Positions 30,597-40,964 of a stretch of DNA of 64,000 bases are shown one piece after another. The DNA comes from Phaeodactylum tricornutum CCAP 1055/1 (taxonomy: Eukaryota > Bacillariophyta > Bacillariophyceae > Surirellales > Neidiaceae). Position numbers and translations under genes: made by a program. The notes beneath the pieces were generated by a model. The model made no database searches, was not told the DNA's origin, and worked only from the letters and a program-made list of their open reading frames with translations. The number at the start of each line of letters is the position of its first letter. Within the stretch, counting starts at the first letter, position 1. Location of the stretch: assembly GCF_000150955.2 (NCBI RefSeq), contig NC_011693.1, positions 428,047 to 492,046 on the forward strand, given 5' to 3'.

Positions 30597-32015
30597 ATGT
30601 TTCGTGTCGTCGCTTCCAACGTCGTGGCATCCGCCAGAGCTATTTCCAGAAGCCCTTCTAGCGTTCGCGCGGCTGGAGGAGGCCTTACACGTTTGCCTGT
30701 CCAAGCGTACTCGAGTGCGGCATTGCTCAGCGACGTCTTTGACAAGATCGCCTGTATCGGAACCGGCAAAATGGCACAAGCCGTCATTGAGCCCATGATT
30801 AAAAAGGGCGTGCAATCCGCCGAGAACTTCTCCGTCTTTGACGTCAGTCCCAAGACGATGGAGCAAGTGCACCAAAAACTCGGCGTCAAGACGGCGGATT
30901 CCATTCCCGAGCTCGTCTCCGGCGCCGATCTCGTCATTTGCGCCGTCAAGCCGCAGAACCTCACGCCCGCCTTTTTTCAAGAACTCCGCAAAAGTGACAT
31001 TCGACAGAACGCCATTCTGCTATCCGTCATTGCGGGAAAGAGTAGTTCCGTCTTTACACAAGGCGGATTCGAAAAGGTGGTCCGATCCATGCCCAACACG
31101 CCCGCCACCATTGGTGAAGGCATGACGGTCTGGAGTTGTACGCCAAATCTCACCGTCGACGAACGCAAGAAAATCCGGCAAGTCCTGAGCTCGTGTGGAA
31201 AATCGGTACGTATCACGACGGAAGAAATTGCAATGGAATGGACCCCATCGGTCGCCCAACCCATTATTGACGCTGATTCACTACGATATATCGGGCAACC
31301 ATCACTGACCCCCAGTATCCTTTTTTTTATACTTCTGAATACTTTTCCATACCGACATTTTAACTTTCACAACAGATGTACGTCGACGACGAATCCTTCA
31401 TTGACATGGCGACTAGTATTTCGGGATCTGGTCCAGCCTACATTTTCATGCTGATGGAATCCATGATTGGTACGTTCACGGAAACGGGAACGGGTACATG
31501 CTACTCGACACTTCTACTTGTTTGAGCTTGCTGACTGGCTGAGTGAGTATCTGCCTAACGACGGAATGAAAAACTCATCTGTGTTCTATTCTTCTTGCAT
31601 TGGTACCGCATCAGACGCTGGTGTGCATATGGGTTTCCCTCGCGACAAGGCTACCACGTTGGTGTACCACACAATGTTGGGATCAACCTTGTACGCCATG
31701 GAAACGGGCGAGCATCCCGCGATTCTCCGCAACAGCGTAACGTCTCCGTCCGGCACCACGGCTTCGGCCTTGTACGAGCTTGAAAACGGCCGTTTCCGGA
31801 CCGTGATCAAAGACGCCATGTGGGCGTGTTACCGACGGAGTTTGGAAATGGGCAATCACGATTCCAACGTGGGACCGGGAAGGTACACGACCCCGGAACC
31901 GCGGATAACGCTAGCCACGGACTCGGACGAAGAATCCGGTGACGAAGTACCCGGGGGTGGCACTTCGAACGCACGGATCATAATTTCTACCGATTCCAGC
32001 AATCAACGCAAATAG
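30597..32015 (+). CDS. proC: Pyrroline-5-carboxylate reductase
   Basis: Model: 30597..31205, 31376..31469, 31615..32015; 367 residues. Catalyses the last step of proline synthesis, reduction of 1-pyrroline-5-carboxylate with NAD(P)H. The Rossmann motif CIGTGKMAQAVI is near residue 50, followed by ADLVICAVKPQNL, RSMPNTPATIGEGM, and the substrate loop ATSISGSGPAYIFMLMESMI spanning exon 2. Exon 3 has the dimerisation helices and SPSGTTASALYELENG, the family signature. The N terminus (MFRVVASNVVASARAISRSP) is Arg/Ser/Ala-rich with no acid, like a mitochondrial presequence. The C terminus carries about 50 extra acidic, Ser-rich residues compared with the usual 270-280-residue enzyme. ATG 30597 is the first in frame. 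Confidence 0.93.
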
Positions 32016-32175
32016 ACCTACAGCCACTGGATGCGGAGGACAAAAGGACGCTACGGAGGCCGCCCCATCCCGCAAAGCCTTTTCGCGGGCCTGCCTACGT
32101 TTACGAAACTCCGGTACACTTTAAACACCAAACGCCACCTAGACACTTTCTTGTTTGCGGAACCCTTTTGTATAG

Positions 32176-32704
32176 TTACTTCATTTGCGTTTGGTAGTAT
32201 CCGTAGGCAATGGCAAAGAGCGCCATGAGTACAATGAGCATGATTCCCGTACCGGAATTTTTTTGTTGGGCCTTGGCTTCGGCGTCGGCCTTCATTTTCG
32301 CGAGAGTGGCGGCGTCGATTTTGAAATTGCCGACGAGGTAATTCTTGAGTTCGGCGCGGGCCTCCTTGGAGTGGCCAATGTCTTCAAAAAACTCATCGGC
32401 GTCTTGTCCGGCCACGTCTAGCATGACTTCGGCACCACCGGGATGATCGTCCAGGTACTTGGTGACGTCGTAGACCTTGGGACCACCTGTCAATAGCCAG
32501 ACATTCCAGGGGAGGGGGTAAGAGAGGGAGTGTGAGTAGGTGCCAAGAAACAATTGCACGAACTGCGAAACGTCACCCCGAATCACTACTCTAGGCCCCC
32601 CACGCATACTAACCATTGGAAGCATTGCCGATGATGAGCCAACAAGACTCTGTCGTCGTGTGCTGAGAGATTTCGTCGAGTATGTATTCCTTTTCGGCGG
32701 ACAT
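32176..32704 (-). CDS. Tail-anchored cytochrome b5
   Basis: Model: complement(32176..32486, 32614..32704), 133 residues; one 127-nt intron in phase 1. The heme-binding fold is clear: [40 protein letters not shown] (first heme His in HPGG, about residue 46), then [10 protein letters not shown] (second His, about residue 70). A C-terminal hydrophobic anchor ([18 protein letters not shown]) followed by QTQMK is typical of ER tail-anchored cytochrome b5, which passes electrons to desaturases and other ER oxidases. The gene is convergent with pyrroline-5-carboxylate reductase (160 bases apart). Confidence 0.93.
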
Positions 32705-33540
32705 GATGATGGTGTGGGGATTTTACGGTGGACTGTTGGTAGTCGAGTGTTGTGCAGTACAGTACAGTGCAATGCAGTCCTATTCAAGGGGTTAGGATTG
32801 AGTGGGGAAGGAGAGCAGCGGCAACAATGACGATGACTACTACTGTTACTTGCTACGTATTCCAAAATGTAAGGAGGTGTTCGGATGGTGGGTCGGTAGG
32901 GGACGGCAGTACCGGATACTCGACCATGGCGACCCGAGAACGAGAAGGATGCGGCGCACGCGTTTGGATGACGAGGCATCTTCTCCTCCTCCGCGTCGGT
33001 GAGAAACCAAAGGGATTGGTCGATTGGTCGGTAGGCCGTTAGGTACAAAACGGATTATAACGTTCACTAACGGTAAAACTAATGTCGACCGGTCCCAAGG
33101 ATCGTACGAATGCGTGTGGGACCCCGACACACAACGTACGAGCACCACGTACTTGTGTCTGTTGGAAGGACGGACGGTGTCCAACAGAGCGTCCGTCCAC
33201 CGCGCTTTCAAACGGAATGCGGAGGGATGTTTTCGTCTAACCCAGCCCTCTCTTTGGAATAGGGGTCGCCAATTCCCTGTACGACAAAAGCCCGGCTGTG
33301 GAAGGCCGACGAATCGACGAGAAGATTAACAACGTAAGGTCGTCTCCCGGTGTTACGACAAAACTGTTGTGTCGCCTACCGTACCGAATCACCGTACTTT
33401 CTGCGATGCAAGTTACCGTCACTGTTCCTTTGTAGTAGTCCTCGTTTGCTTGCTATCGTTTGCTTGCTAGCTATTAGTAGTATCGACAAGATCCCTTGGA
33501 TTCCAACACACACACTCACACGTATACTCGCGTCTCTCCC
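32705..33540. other. Divergent intergenic region, cytochrome b5 / RPN13
   Basis: About 840 bases. The open frames here, including one covering the cytochrome b5 intron to 33048 on the minus strand, show no domain. Presumably two promoters; a CA-rich stretch precedes the RPN13 ATG. Confidence 0.45.
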
Positions 33541-34695
33541 ATGTACGCGGATATGTTTGATCCGTTGGGTGCGGCGGGAGCCCGTCGTCGGGCGGCCAAC
33601 GCGCGGAACGTCGTCGCGGCGCCTCCGCCGTTGGTCTCCTTCGACGCGGGCCTCGTCGATTTGACACTCCGGGACGACGGTTCGTACGACTGCCAACCCA
33701 ACGAACACTTGCGGGCACAAATCCGTTTGCTCTGGAGCGACGGGAACTTGCAGTGGCAAGTCTACAATCGACGGGACAACAAGGTGGAATCCACCACGCC
33801 CGTGACTGACGACGTAGGAACCTTTCAACGCGTCCCGTTGTCCGAGAAAACGCATCCTCAAGACAGAATCTACGTATGGAATAAGGCACCGGGACAGTAC
33901 CAAATGTATTGGATGCAGGATGCGACCTTCGAAGACGAAGACGAGACGATTCTCAAGGTCAATCAGTATCTGGCGGATCCGCATTCGGCGAAACCCGCTT
34001 CCGAAACAGCCACCGACAGTGAGGGGGCTTCGCACAGCAATCGTTTGATGGGCATGGACGACACGATCGCTGCCGACGAGAGCCACCTCCGAAGGATCAA
34101 CAATGACAACAATAACAATACCAGCTCGTCGCAGGTCGATGCTCTCAGTACCATTCTCGAAAACCTAGGAATCCCCCAAAGCAGTCAAGGAACCCCATCC
34201 GGGGCCGATACCACTCCTGCTGCTGCGATGAACACCGGCACTACTGGGTCCCTAACTTTGGCCGACTTACAGGGTGCCATGGCGAGTATGCAGCAGCAAA
34301 CGGGAGCTGCGACTCCCACGGTCGGTCCGCCCTTGGATCAAGTCGTCACACCGCAAGCCATGGATCGCTTGATGGACAACGAGGCCGCTCGGGGTCGCCT
34401 CGTGGCCCTCTTGCCTGAAGGGCAACAAACTCCAGAAGCGCTGCGGGAAAATCTACGATCGCCGCAAATTCAGCAAACGCTACGCGCCTTGACGCAAGCC
34501 TTGTTGCCGGATGACGAAGGCAACACCGACGGATTTTACTCCGTCCTTGCCAATTTTCAACTAGATCCAGCCCACGGACAAGATGCTCTCACCCAACACA
34601 ACAATCCTATTCAAGCCTTTCTCGATGCTCTCCTCGCCAAGGTGGAACAGGACTCGAACACAGAGAGCCCGGACGAGGAAGCGAAGCAGGACTAA
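33541..34695 (+). CDS. RPN13: 26S proteasome ubiquitin receptor Rpn13/ADRM1
   Basis: 384 residues, single exon, ATG at 33541. The N-terminal Pru domain (about residues 30-145) shows VSFDAGLVDL, DGNLQWQVYNRR, DRIYVWN and QYQMYWMQD, the core of the PH-like fold that docks on Rpn2 and binds ubiquitin. An Asn/Ser-rich linker follows. The C-terminal DEUBAD domain (about residues 235-380) has LTLADLQGAM, LDQVVTPQAMDRLMDN, RLVALLPEGQQTPEALREN and a final helix IQAFLDALLAKV, the region that recruits and activates the deubiquitinase UCH37 in animals. Length is close to human ADRM1 (407). Confidence 0.92.
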   Translation: MYADMFDPLGAAGARRRAANARNVVAAPPPLVSFDAGLVDLTLRDDGSYDCQPNEHLRAQIRLLWSDGNLQWQVYNRRDNKVESTTPVTDDVGTFQRVPLSEKTHPQDRIYVWNKAPGQYQMYWMQDATFEDEDETILKVNQYLADPHSAKPASETATDSEGASHSNRLMGMDDTIAADESHLRRINNDNNNNTSSSQVDALSTILENLGIPQSSQGTPSGADTTPAAAMNTGTTGSLTLADLQGAMASMQQQTGAATPTVGPPLDQVVTPQAMDRLMDNEAARGRLVALLPEGQQTPEALRENLRSPQIQQTLRALTQALLPDDEGNTDGFYSVLANFQLDPAHGQDALTQHNNPIQAFLDALLAKVEQDSNTESPDEEAKQD

Positions 34696-35205
34696 TAGTA
34701 AATGGAATCATCTCCTTACACGTAATGCATTCAGCAAGAGATTTTTGCTACTGATTTACCTACCATAGATGTATCTACAGTTGGAAAAAGTAACCTTTGT
34801 GCCTCGCCGACTTTTTTTATTCAACTAGAGTGCTTTGTGTTTGTTGAGTCAGAAACGATTATTGGCCCGCAGTGATCCTTTTGTAGGTCGTTTGTCCGTC
34901 TCGCAGTGTTGTTGGGCTCACGTTCCTCGACTCTCCGCTTCCCAAAGCGAGCCAATTTGTAGTTCGTGTCCGGGAATTCCATCCAACCAAAAGCAAGTTG
35001 GCCCTTTATCATTGCAAAAATGTCGGACGCATTCAGCACCTACAACTTTTTTTTACCTACGGACGTTTAGTAAAGCTAAAGGAAGAAAGGATCACGTACG
35101 GAAACGACTGTTTACACGGCAAAGTCTCTGAATATAGAAGATATTTTTCAACGAGTTGACCACCATGTCCAATCAAGGAGCGGGGCAAGATGAATACACG
35201 CCTTT
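34696..35205. other. Convergent intergenic region
   Basis: About 510 bases between the 3' ends of RPN13 and the phosphofructokinase gene, with T-rich runs near 34810 and 35045. No gene seen. Confidence 0.45.
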
Positions 35206-36601
35206 TTACACTTGTCCAATTTCCTTGAGCATTTGTTGGAACCATTCCTGAGAAATATCAAAGGGTTTGCCACCCTTGATGCGACTGAATTCAATCGCTC
35301 GAATGGGCGTGTTGGGTTTGTCTTCATCCTGTCCCATGCATCCGGAATGTCCGTCAATAGCGGCGGCGACGCCAGCCTCGGCACAGGCCCCGATGAGTTG
35401 GCGATCGAAATCGTTGGCCGCGGCGGAACGGGCAAAGTATCCCGACTTTTGCACAATGGTCTTTTCGGCACCAATATTGTCCGCCAAGTGTTGGGAGAAG
35501 TACTGTCCGGGATTGATTTTAGCCAACGTGACGTGTCCAAAGGCATCGCGCGGCACGGCTTCACCGTTGGCCTCCATGTCCGCGACGATTTCCTGCACGC
35601 CCGTGCCCTCGCCGAAAAAGATGTTGACGCAACCGACTTCGTCCATGACTTTCTTCAAACGCGCCGACTCGGCGACCAAGTCTAGCTTGAGTTCGGGAAT
35701 CCAAATGGCGTGAATATCGCGGGCAGACTTGCGGTGGAAGGGCAAGTCCGAGCCGACGGGCAAGTCTTGGGCATTGAGAATGTCGCGGTACTTCTGTGCC
35801 GTAGCGGCCGTAAGGTATCCCGAATCGCGTCCCATACACTCGTGGAGAATAAGCATGCGAGGATTGGCAGTGCATTCATTGACAACGTTCTCGAAAAATC
35901 GTGCCCCCTGTACGGCAGCTGTGTCGGCTCCGAAGGTCTGGACAATAGGATAAACATCGTTGTCGATGGTCTTGGGCATACCGATGACGGCGACTTTGCC
36001 ATTGTGCTTTTCCAACAGGTAGTCGGAAAGGGTAGCAGCTTGTGTGTTGGTGTCGTCTCCGCCAATCGTATGAACGACGTGGACTTGGTCCTTGATGAGC
36101 TGCTGCGAAGCTACTTCCAAGGGCGTGCTGCCGTGTTGGACGTATCCCTTCTTAATGCAGTCGGCAACGTTCGTCAGCTGTGGAAGCACAAAAACCGGAA
36201 AGGTAGAAATCGGTGAGTTTAGCTGATTCGAGCCATTCACGTCACGTCTCTACGAATCAGACGCTAGCGGTGCACTTGCATCAACTGTGTGAGTGGGGTT
36301 TGGCGTTTACACTGACCTTGACGCGCGAATTTCCAATGGGCGATCCTCCCACCGTATTCAGAGAGTCGAGTGAATCCCATTGATGTTCGGGAATGACGAT
36401 GGAATCTCCCGTAACCATTCCTTTGTACCCGCCAAGGTACATGCGGAGCGTAAGACCGGAGATGGTTCCTTCGCGGTAGGACTGGACCCAGCAGCGCGCG
36501 AGTTGCGCAATACTGGACGACAGGCAGGGCGCGAGGCCTCCGGAAGTCATCATGGCGACGTTCACGTGCGTGCCTTTCAGTACATTGGCTTGGTGACTCA
36601 T
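35206..36601 (-). CDS. PFP: Pyrophosphate-dependent 6-phosphofructokinase, bacterial type
   Basis: Model: complement(35206..36177, 36317..36601), 418 residues, one 139-nt phase-0 intron. Interconverts fructose 6-phosphate and fructose 1,6-bisphosphate using pyrophosphate. It has the N-terminal TSGGLAPCLSSSIAQL, GGSPIGNSRVKLTNV (across the intron), HTIGGDDTNTQAA and GMPKTIDNDVYP. The second Asp of GGDD and the Lys of PKTIDND are the known signature of PPi rather than ATP use. Later blocks are ILHECMGRDSGYL, GCVNIFFGEGTGVQEI and AKINPGQYFSQHLADNIGAEK. Length and motifs match the short homodimeric enzyme of Propionibacterium and other bacteria rather than the long plant PFP subunits. No targeting extension is visible, so it is probably cytosolic. 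Confidence 0.93.
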
Positions 36602-37302
36602 GGTGGAAAGAGGAAGGAGTGGATGTCGATTGAGGTTGTCGTAGTCTTACTGTCGGTACGTGTATAGATAGATATACGTTTGAATATGGGAAGTGTCAGT
36701 CTCTCAAACCAAGAAGCAACGAATGGAGAAGATGCTTGTCAGGCTCGGAAGGCTAATTTATGAAAGGCGAACAGAGCAAGTCCGGAGCCGCGTGTCCTCC
36801 ACCCCAATCCACCCACAAAAGCAACACGAACCCCCCGTAGAAAGATCGCGTTCCCTCGTGTGGGTAGGAACAACCGCAACACAAATTCTTGAACCCGGTC
36901 GTGGGTACGTCGATTCCATGTCTTTTCGGCAGCTGGTTTAAGAGTTAGCGTTCCAAACTATTTCGTGACATTGTATGTAAAACATTATCAATGTTTTTCG
37001 GATAGCTTAGGAGACCATCAGGTCGAAATTTCATAGATCAGCAAGCTGTACGATTGGTTCGATTGGTGGAAAAGCCAGATGGAACGAATACGAAAGAATG
37101 CAAAAGACATGTCTCGGATGGTAACTAGTTTGTGGTGCTCATAACCTTATAAAAACGCCGACCATGACTCGTTGGAATCACGAAGACGTACCGACGCACG
37201 CACACGGATGACGACGCGATCGGAAGGCGAACCCAGAACTCCTTGGCGAATTACGTACCATACTGCCATACCGAACATCGAGAATTCCAATCGAAGTCTC
37301 TC

Positions 37303-37311
37303 TCACTGTCA
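37303..37311 (+). promoter_or_regulatory. TCACTGTCA element, distal copy
   Basis: 165 bases before the ATG at 37468, preceded by a CTCTC tract (AGTCTCTCTCACTGTCAG). Confidence 0.3.
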
Positions 37312-37387
37312 GTACACACACTGTGTATCACCTGTTAGGTACCGATGCAGTACGTAGTCGTAGGACTAAGTGTAAGTGTTATATCTC

Positions 37388-37396
37388 TCACTGTCA
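37388..37396 (+). promoter_or_regulatory. TCACTGTCA element, proximal copy
   Basis: 80 bases before the ATG at 37468, with the same CTC context as the copy 85 bases upstream. Confidence 0.35.
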
Positions 37397-37467
37397 ATCC
37401 ATCATAACTGCAAAGGAAGCTTCCACTGGTTCCTGTTCGACTCGTTGCCCAACAAAAGCAAGGCCGT

Positions 37468-38568
37468 ATGTGTGCGCCCCAGAACTCGGCTTTTTCTGTT
37501 AGTTCACTGGCAGAGTCTTTGGGGAAGCGGAAGCGACTCTCGTACAAAGCTTGCGTCCTTGCAACGGTTATTTGTCTTGGAACCGCAACTGGTGGGTGTT
37601 GCGCGTTTCATCCCGTCGTTTTGTCACGGGTATCCACACGTCGACGTGTTAGTTCATCGTCGCCTTCGTTGCCATCCGTACGGATACAGCAGCAATATCA
37701 TCGAGACTGTCGCCATCAACATGGACTAGTGCTCTTTGCGTCTATACCCGTCGTTCCCAACGCAGCTTCGATAGCGACTGGCAACAGCACGAATATCGAT
37801 ACCAAGACAACAAGCCATCTACAACCGAGAACACAACCACCAAACCCACTCTCTCGGACTACTAAGAAGGAGTCTTCGTCAAAGCAACTCACGACAGCGT
37901 TGGCATTTTTGACGGGAGTTGCCGACGTTTTTCTCATTCGCAAATACCAAACCTTTTGTACCATGATGACGGGAAACACCATGTGGATGATGAAAGCCGC
38001 GACGGAGTGCCAGTTTAGTCTGGTTGGCTACTACGTCGCCGTTATCTCGTCTTACATAGCCGGTCTCATCATTTTTCGCAAGGCCGAAATGACGTGGAAG
38101 ACGCAAAGTCTCGGCCGATTTTGTGCACCTTTTGTTACCATCAGCTTTCTACTGGCCGACTTTTGGTCCTCCCGAAACGCTGCAATTCGGTGGCCCGCCG
38201 CCACTTTGCTGAGCGCCTCCTATGGTATCATAAACTCGGTAGGGTCGGAAATGGCGGGGTCTTTGGCGTTTGTCGTCACCGGGCACATGACTAAACTTAC
38301 TCACGTGTTGACGGACCGCTTTTCCAAACAAGCCGGAAACAAACCCATCGCCGACAAGGATAAGTCCACACTCTTACAATCATCACTAATCATAGTGGGG
38401 TTCGCGGCCGGAGCGTTCGTCGCGTGTGCGCTATTGTTCAAACGTCCGCACCTTCTCGATCAATGGGGAGCATTTACGGCTTTAGGAATCCTCTACGGCT
38501 CACTCTTTGTCTGGCAAGATCGAGAGTCGATCCAGGCTTGGTGGCTGGCGCACAGATCACCAACGTAG
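37468..38568 (+). CDS. DUF1275 (YoaK-like) membrane protein with plastid-type presequence
   Basis: 366 residues, single exon. The C-terminal 240 residues match the DUF1275/YoaK family: a first membrane helix with LTGVADVFLIRKYQ, then FCTMMTGNTMWMMKA (the family's MTGN motif), followed by about five more hydrophobic segments (VGYYVAVISSYIAGLIIF, APFVTISFLLADF, ATLLSASYGIINSV, FVVTGHMTKL, LIIVGFAAGAFVACALL). Function of the family is unknown; a transport role has been suggested. The N-terminal 45 residues contain a signal-peptide-like segment (CVLATVICLGTATGG) ending in CCAF-HPV, close to the ASAF motif, then a long Ser/Thr/Arg-rich stretch, so a plastid envelope or inner plastid membrane location is likely. 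Confidence 0.75.
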   Translation: MCAPQNSAFSVSSLAESLGKRKRLSYKACVLATVICLGTATGGCCAFHPVVLSRVSTRRRVSSSSPSLPSVRIQQQYHRDCRHQHGLVLFASIPVVPNAASIATGNSTNIDTKTTSHLQPRTQPPNPLSRTTKKESSSKQLTTALAFLTGVADVFLIRKYQTFCTMMTGNTMWMMKAATECQFSLVGYYVAVISSYIAGLIIFRKAEMTWKTQSLGRFCAPFVTISFLLADFWSSRNAAIRWPAATLLSASYGIINSVGSEMAGSLAFVVTGHMTKLTHVLTDRFSKQAGNKPIADKDKSTLLQSSLIIVGFAAGAFVACALLFKRPHLLDQWGAFTALGILYGSLFVWQDRESIQAWWLAHRSPT

Positions 38569-39149
38569 CTGCACAATATGCCAAGCCGTGCAACGATGCA
38601 TCGCTGACGCGGTAAGGGTTTTTTGATCGTTACGTTTTGTGTTGGTGGCCGAGTGGTTTCTATTTTGGAGCCACACGGATTGACTCTTCTCTCGGCTAGC
38701 TTACTATTTTCCCGGTATGCTTCACTCGTGCATTGATAGCGATGTTCCCTCTTTTCACGCTGCTTCGCCACGAGTAGAAAGGAAGGGATAGCCACTGCTT
38801 AAAGGAGGATTATTTGTAACAGTAAGTCCAAAGCGGTTTTTCGGGGCCGTCGTAAACCTAATGTAAAAATGACAGTCGGCCTTGGCCCGTGGTAATCGTA
38901 AACTGCGACTGGTCGTTGGGAACGTTGTGAGTCCCGGGTGTCCGGGTTCCTGTCATGTCCGTCGTTGGGCTAATTGTAACAAAATAATCTAGGCTCCACA
39001 AAACGGCATCACTTTCAACTTGAAATAACGAGCGCGGGCATCACGGAGAAAATTTCCGAATTTTGCGAGCACGTCAAACCTCTGACTAGTCCATTGTGAA
39101 AACAGGAGGAGAAGGGTTCCGTTCTGTCTGGACCATCGCGACCGAGACG
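38569..39149. other. Intergenic, about 580 bases
   Basis: 3' flank of the DUF1275 gene and promoter of the MFS gene. The MFS frame is open upstream to 39096 but without an ATG. Nothing else recognised. Confidence 0.45.
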
Positions 39150-40964
39150 ATGCAATCTCGATGCTCGGTCATGTCGCAAGCGATTCCAATGGATCGGCTA
39201 GTAACGGAAAGAGCAATAACTCCCAAACGGACTCGATTGGACCTCCACCGATCCGAGGCGTATACAGATCGGAGCGCCATCAGTTGCTTCGAGCTAAATT
39301 CTGGAACTCCACCTGCGAAGAGGTCTACCCTTCGTTGGCGTAAAGGTGCTAGATCTTGTACTTCACCTTCATATACGCTGCTCAATGTACTAAGCTTGCT
39401 GCTTACGCTACTGGGACAGTGCAACTATACTTCTGCCGCCAGTAACTTGCCGCCATGTTTGCCCAAGATCAACTCTGGTCTATCCATCATGACAATACGG
39501 GGAGGTGCGCGGATATCCTCTAGCTTCCAGGGAACAAAAGCATTTACTCGGCCCGCGGTAAAGTCCCGCATGTCGACTTTGGAAGCCAGGTCTCCACCTT
39601 TGCAAGATTCTTTATCACGTTCAAAATTGCTTTTGATTCGACTCATGTTCCTGACGTACTACGGATCCTTAGGCACAATCATGCCATATCTTCCCGTCTA
39701 CTATCATCACTTGGGACACGGCGGACAAATTATCGGTTTGTTGGGCGCCGTCAAACCCTTTACCACCTTCTTGGTTGCTCCTCTTTGGGGTTTGATTGCC
39801 GACCAAACACAAAAGCCGTTCGTCATCCTGAACATTACTTTTTTGGTATCCTTGGTCGGTCAACTGCTTGTGGGTGTTCGTCACGAAGCGCTGTATATCA
39901 CGTTTATGGTGTTTCTCACGGCCGTTTTTAATGCCCCTGTCAAGTCATTGATCGATTCCATGGTTATGGAGCACATTCCGGAGCAGTCGAGCTATGGCCG
40001 GCTTCGGTTGTGGGGTCAGATGGGATTTGGCGTGGCGAGTTCGTGCGTCGGTATTTTGTTGTCCAAGAGCAAGCATGTACCGTGGCCGGACACCAACGAC
40101 TTCTCGTTATCCACCGAGAATACCCTTGCACGGCTTCCCTCCTTCCTGCAGAAGTTGGTGCAATTTACCGATAAATGGTGGCGTTCGATGACGGGGTACA
40201 AGCTACTGTTTTTGACGTACGCTGCCCTTTCTGCACCAACTTGGTTTTGCATTCAAGCATTCCGACAAATGGATGAAAAAAGCAAACGAGTAGCGAAGAA
40301 ATCCAGAAAAAGAGAAGAGACTACCAAAGTAGGCGAAGGTTTGCTACTCTTGCTCCAGAACGCCGATGCCCTTCTTTTCTTTTCTTTGGTTCTAGTCGTG
40401 GGTATTTCGAGCGGAGTAATTGAGAATTTTGCCTACGTTCGGATGCGTGAAGTCGGTGGAACGGGTAAACAAATGGGATTGAGTAGGCTCGTCAGTAGTT
40501 TGGCCGGTGCTCCAATGTTTTGGTTTTCGGGACCTTTGACAGAAACGCTGGGAGCCGACCGTGTGATTGTGCTCTCGCTACTCAGCTACGTGACGCGATT
40601 TCTTATCTATGCTTTCATGCGTAATCCATATCACGGCCTCCCAGCAGAAGCGTTGCGTGGCGTGACATTTGCGGCGTTTTGGTCCACAGCGACAATTTAC
40701 GCTCATCGAGTGTCGCCACCGGGACTGCACGCTACCATGCTTATGTTTCTGAATGCAATATACGGAGGACTTGGACAGTCGGTGGGTGCCATCATCGGGG
40801 GTAAAATGCAGCATCGCTTTGGCACGGTGAAAACTTTCCTGTACTCGGCGGGGGTTGATCTTGTGTTCGTATGCGGTGTGGTGGCGTATTTAAATATCCG
40901 GCAGGATTCCAGCTTTAAGAATCCCAAGCCGATCGTAGCCCGAAAGAGAGGAAAACAGAGTTGA
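39150..40964 (+). CDS. Major facilitator superfamily transporter (MFSD6/LacY-like)
   Basis: 604 residues, ATG at 39150. An N-terminal region of about 160 residues with a hydrophobic stretch (LLNVLSLLLTLLGQ) precedes the transporter. The core starts with LLLIRLMFLTYYGSLGTIMPYLPVYY-type sequence, GQIIGLLGAVKPFTTFLVAP and the inter-helix loop LWGLIADQTQKP, equivalent to the MFS G-x-x-x-D-R/K signature. Also seen are APVKSLIDSMVMEHI, YGRLRLWGQMGFGVASS, a central basic loop (KSRKREETTKVGEG) and six further helices ending with GGKMQHRFGTVK. This arrangement matches the MFS_1_like/MFSD6 group. Substrate unknown. The N-terminal extension could be a targeting sequence. Confidence 0.8.
   Translation: MQSRCSVMSQAIPMDRLVTERAITPKRTRLDLHRSEAYTDRSAISCFELNSGTPPAKRSTLRWRKGARSCTSPSYTLLNVLSLLLTLLGQCNYTSAASNLPPCLPKINSGLSIMTIRGGARISSSFQGTKAFTRPAVKSRMSTLEARSPPLQDSLSRSKLLLIRLMFLTYYGSLGTIMPYLPVYYHHLGHGGQIIGLLGAVKPFTTFLVAPLWGLIADQTQKPFVILNITFLVSLVGQLLVGVRHEALYITFMVFLTAVFNAPVKSLIDSMVMEHIPEQSSYGRLRLWGQMGFGVASSCVGILLSKSKHVPWPDTNDFSLSTENTLARLPSFLQKLVQFTDKWWRSMTGYKLLFLTYAALSAPTWFCIQAFRQMDEKSKRVAKKSRKREETTKVGEGLLLLLQNADALLFFSLVLVVGISSGVIENFAYVRMREVGGTGKQMGLSRLVSSLAGAPMFWFSGPLTETLGADRVIVLSLLSYVTRFLIYAFMRNPYHGLPAEALRGVTFAAFWSTATIYAHRVSPPGLHATMLMFLNAIYGGLGQSVGAIIGGKMQHRFGTVKTFLYSAGVDLVFVCGVVAYLNIRQDSSFKNPKPIVARKRGKQS

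Larger units (their letters stand above)
36602..37467. other. Divergent intergenic region PFP / DUF1275
   Basis: About 870 bases with two TCACTGTCA elements in the direction of the plus-strand gene. The small plus-strand frame at 36693-36941 has no supporting feature. Confidence 0.45.

Noticed and set aside
30399-30980. Minus-strand frame opposite pyrroline-5-carboxylate reductase
   Set aside because: Antisense shadow of conserved proC coding sequence.
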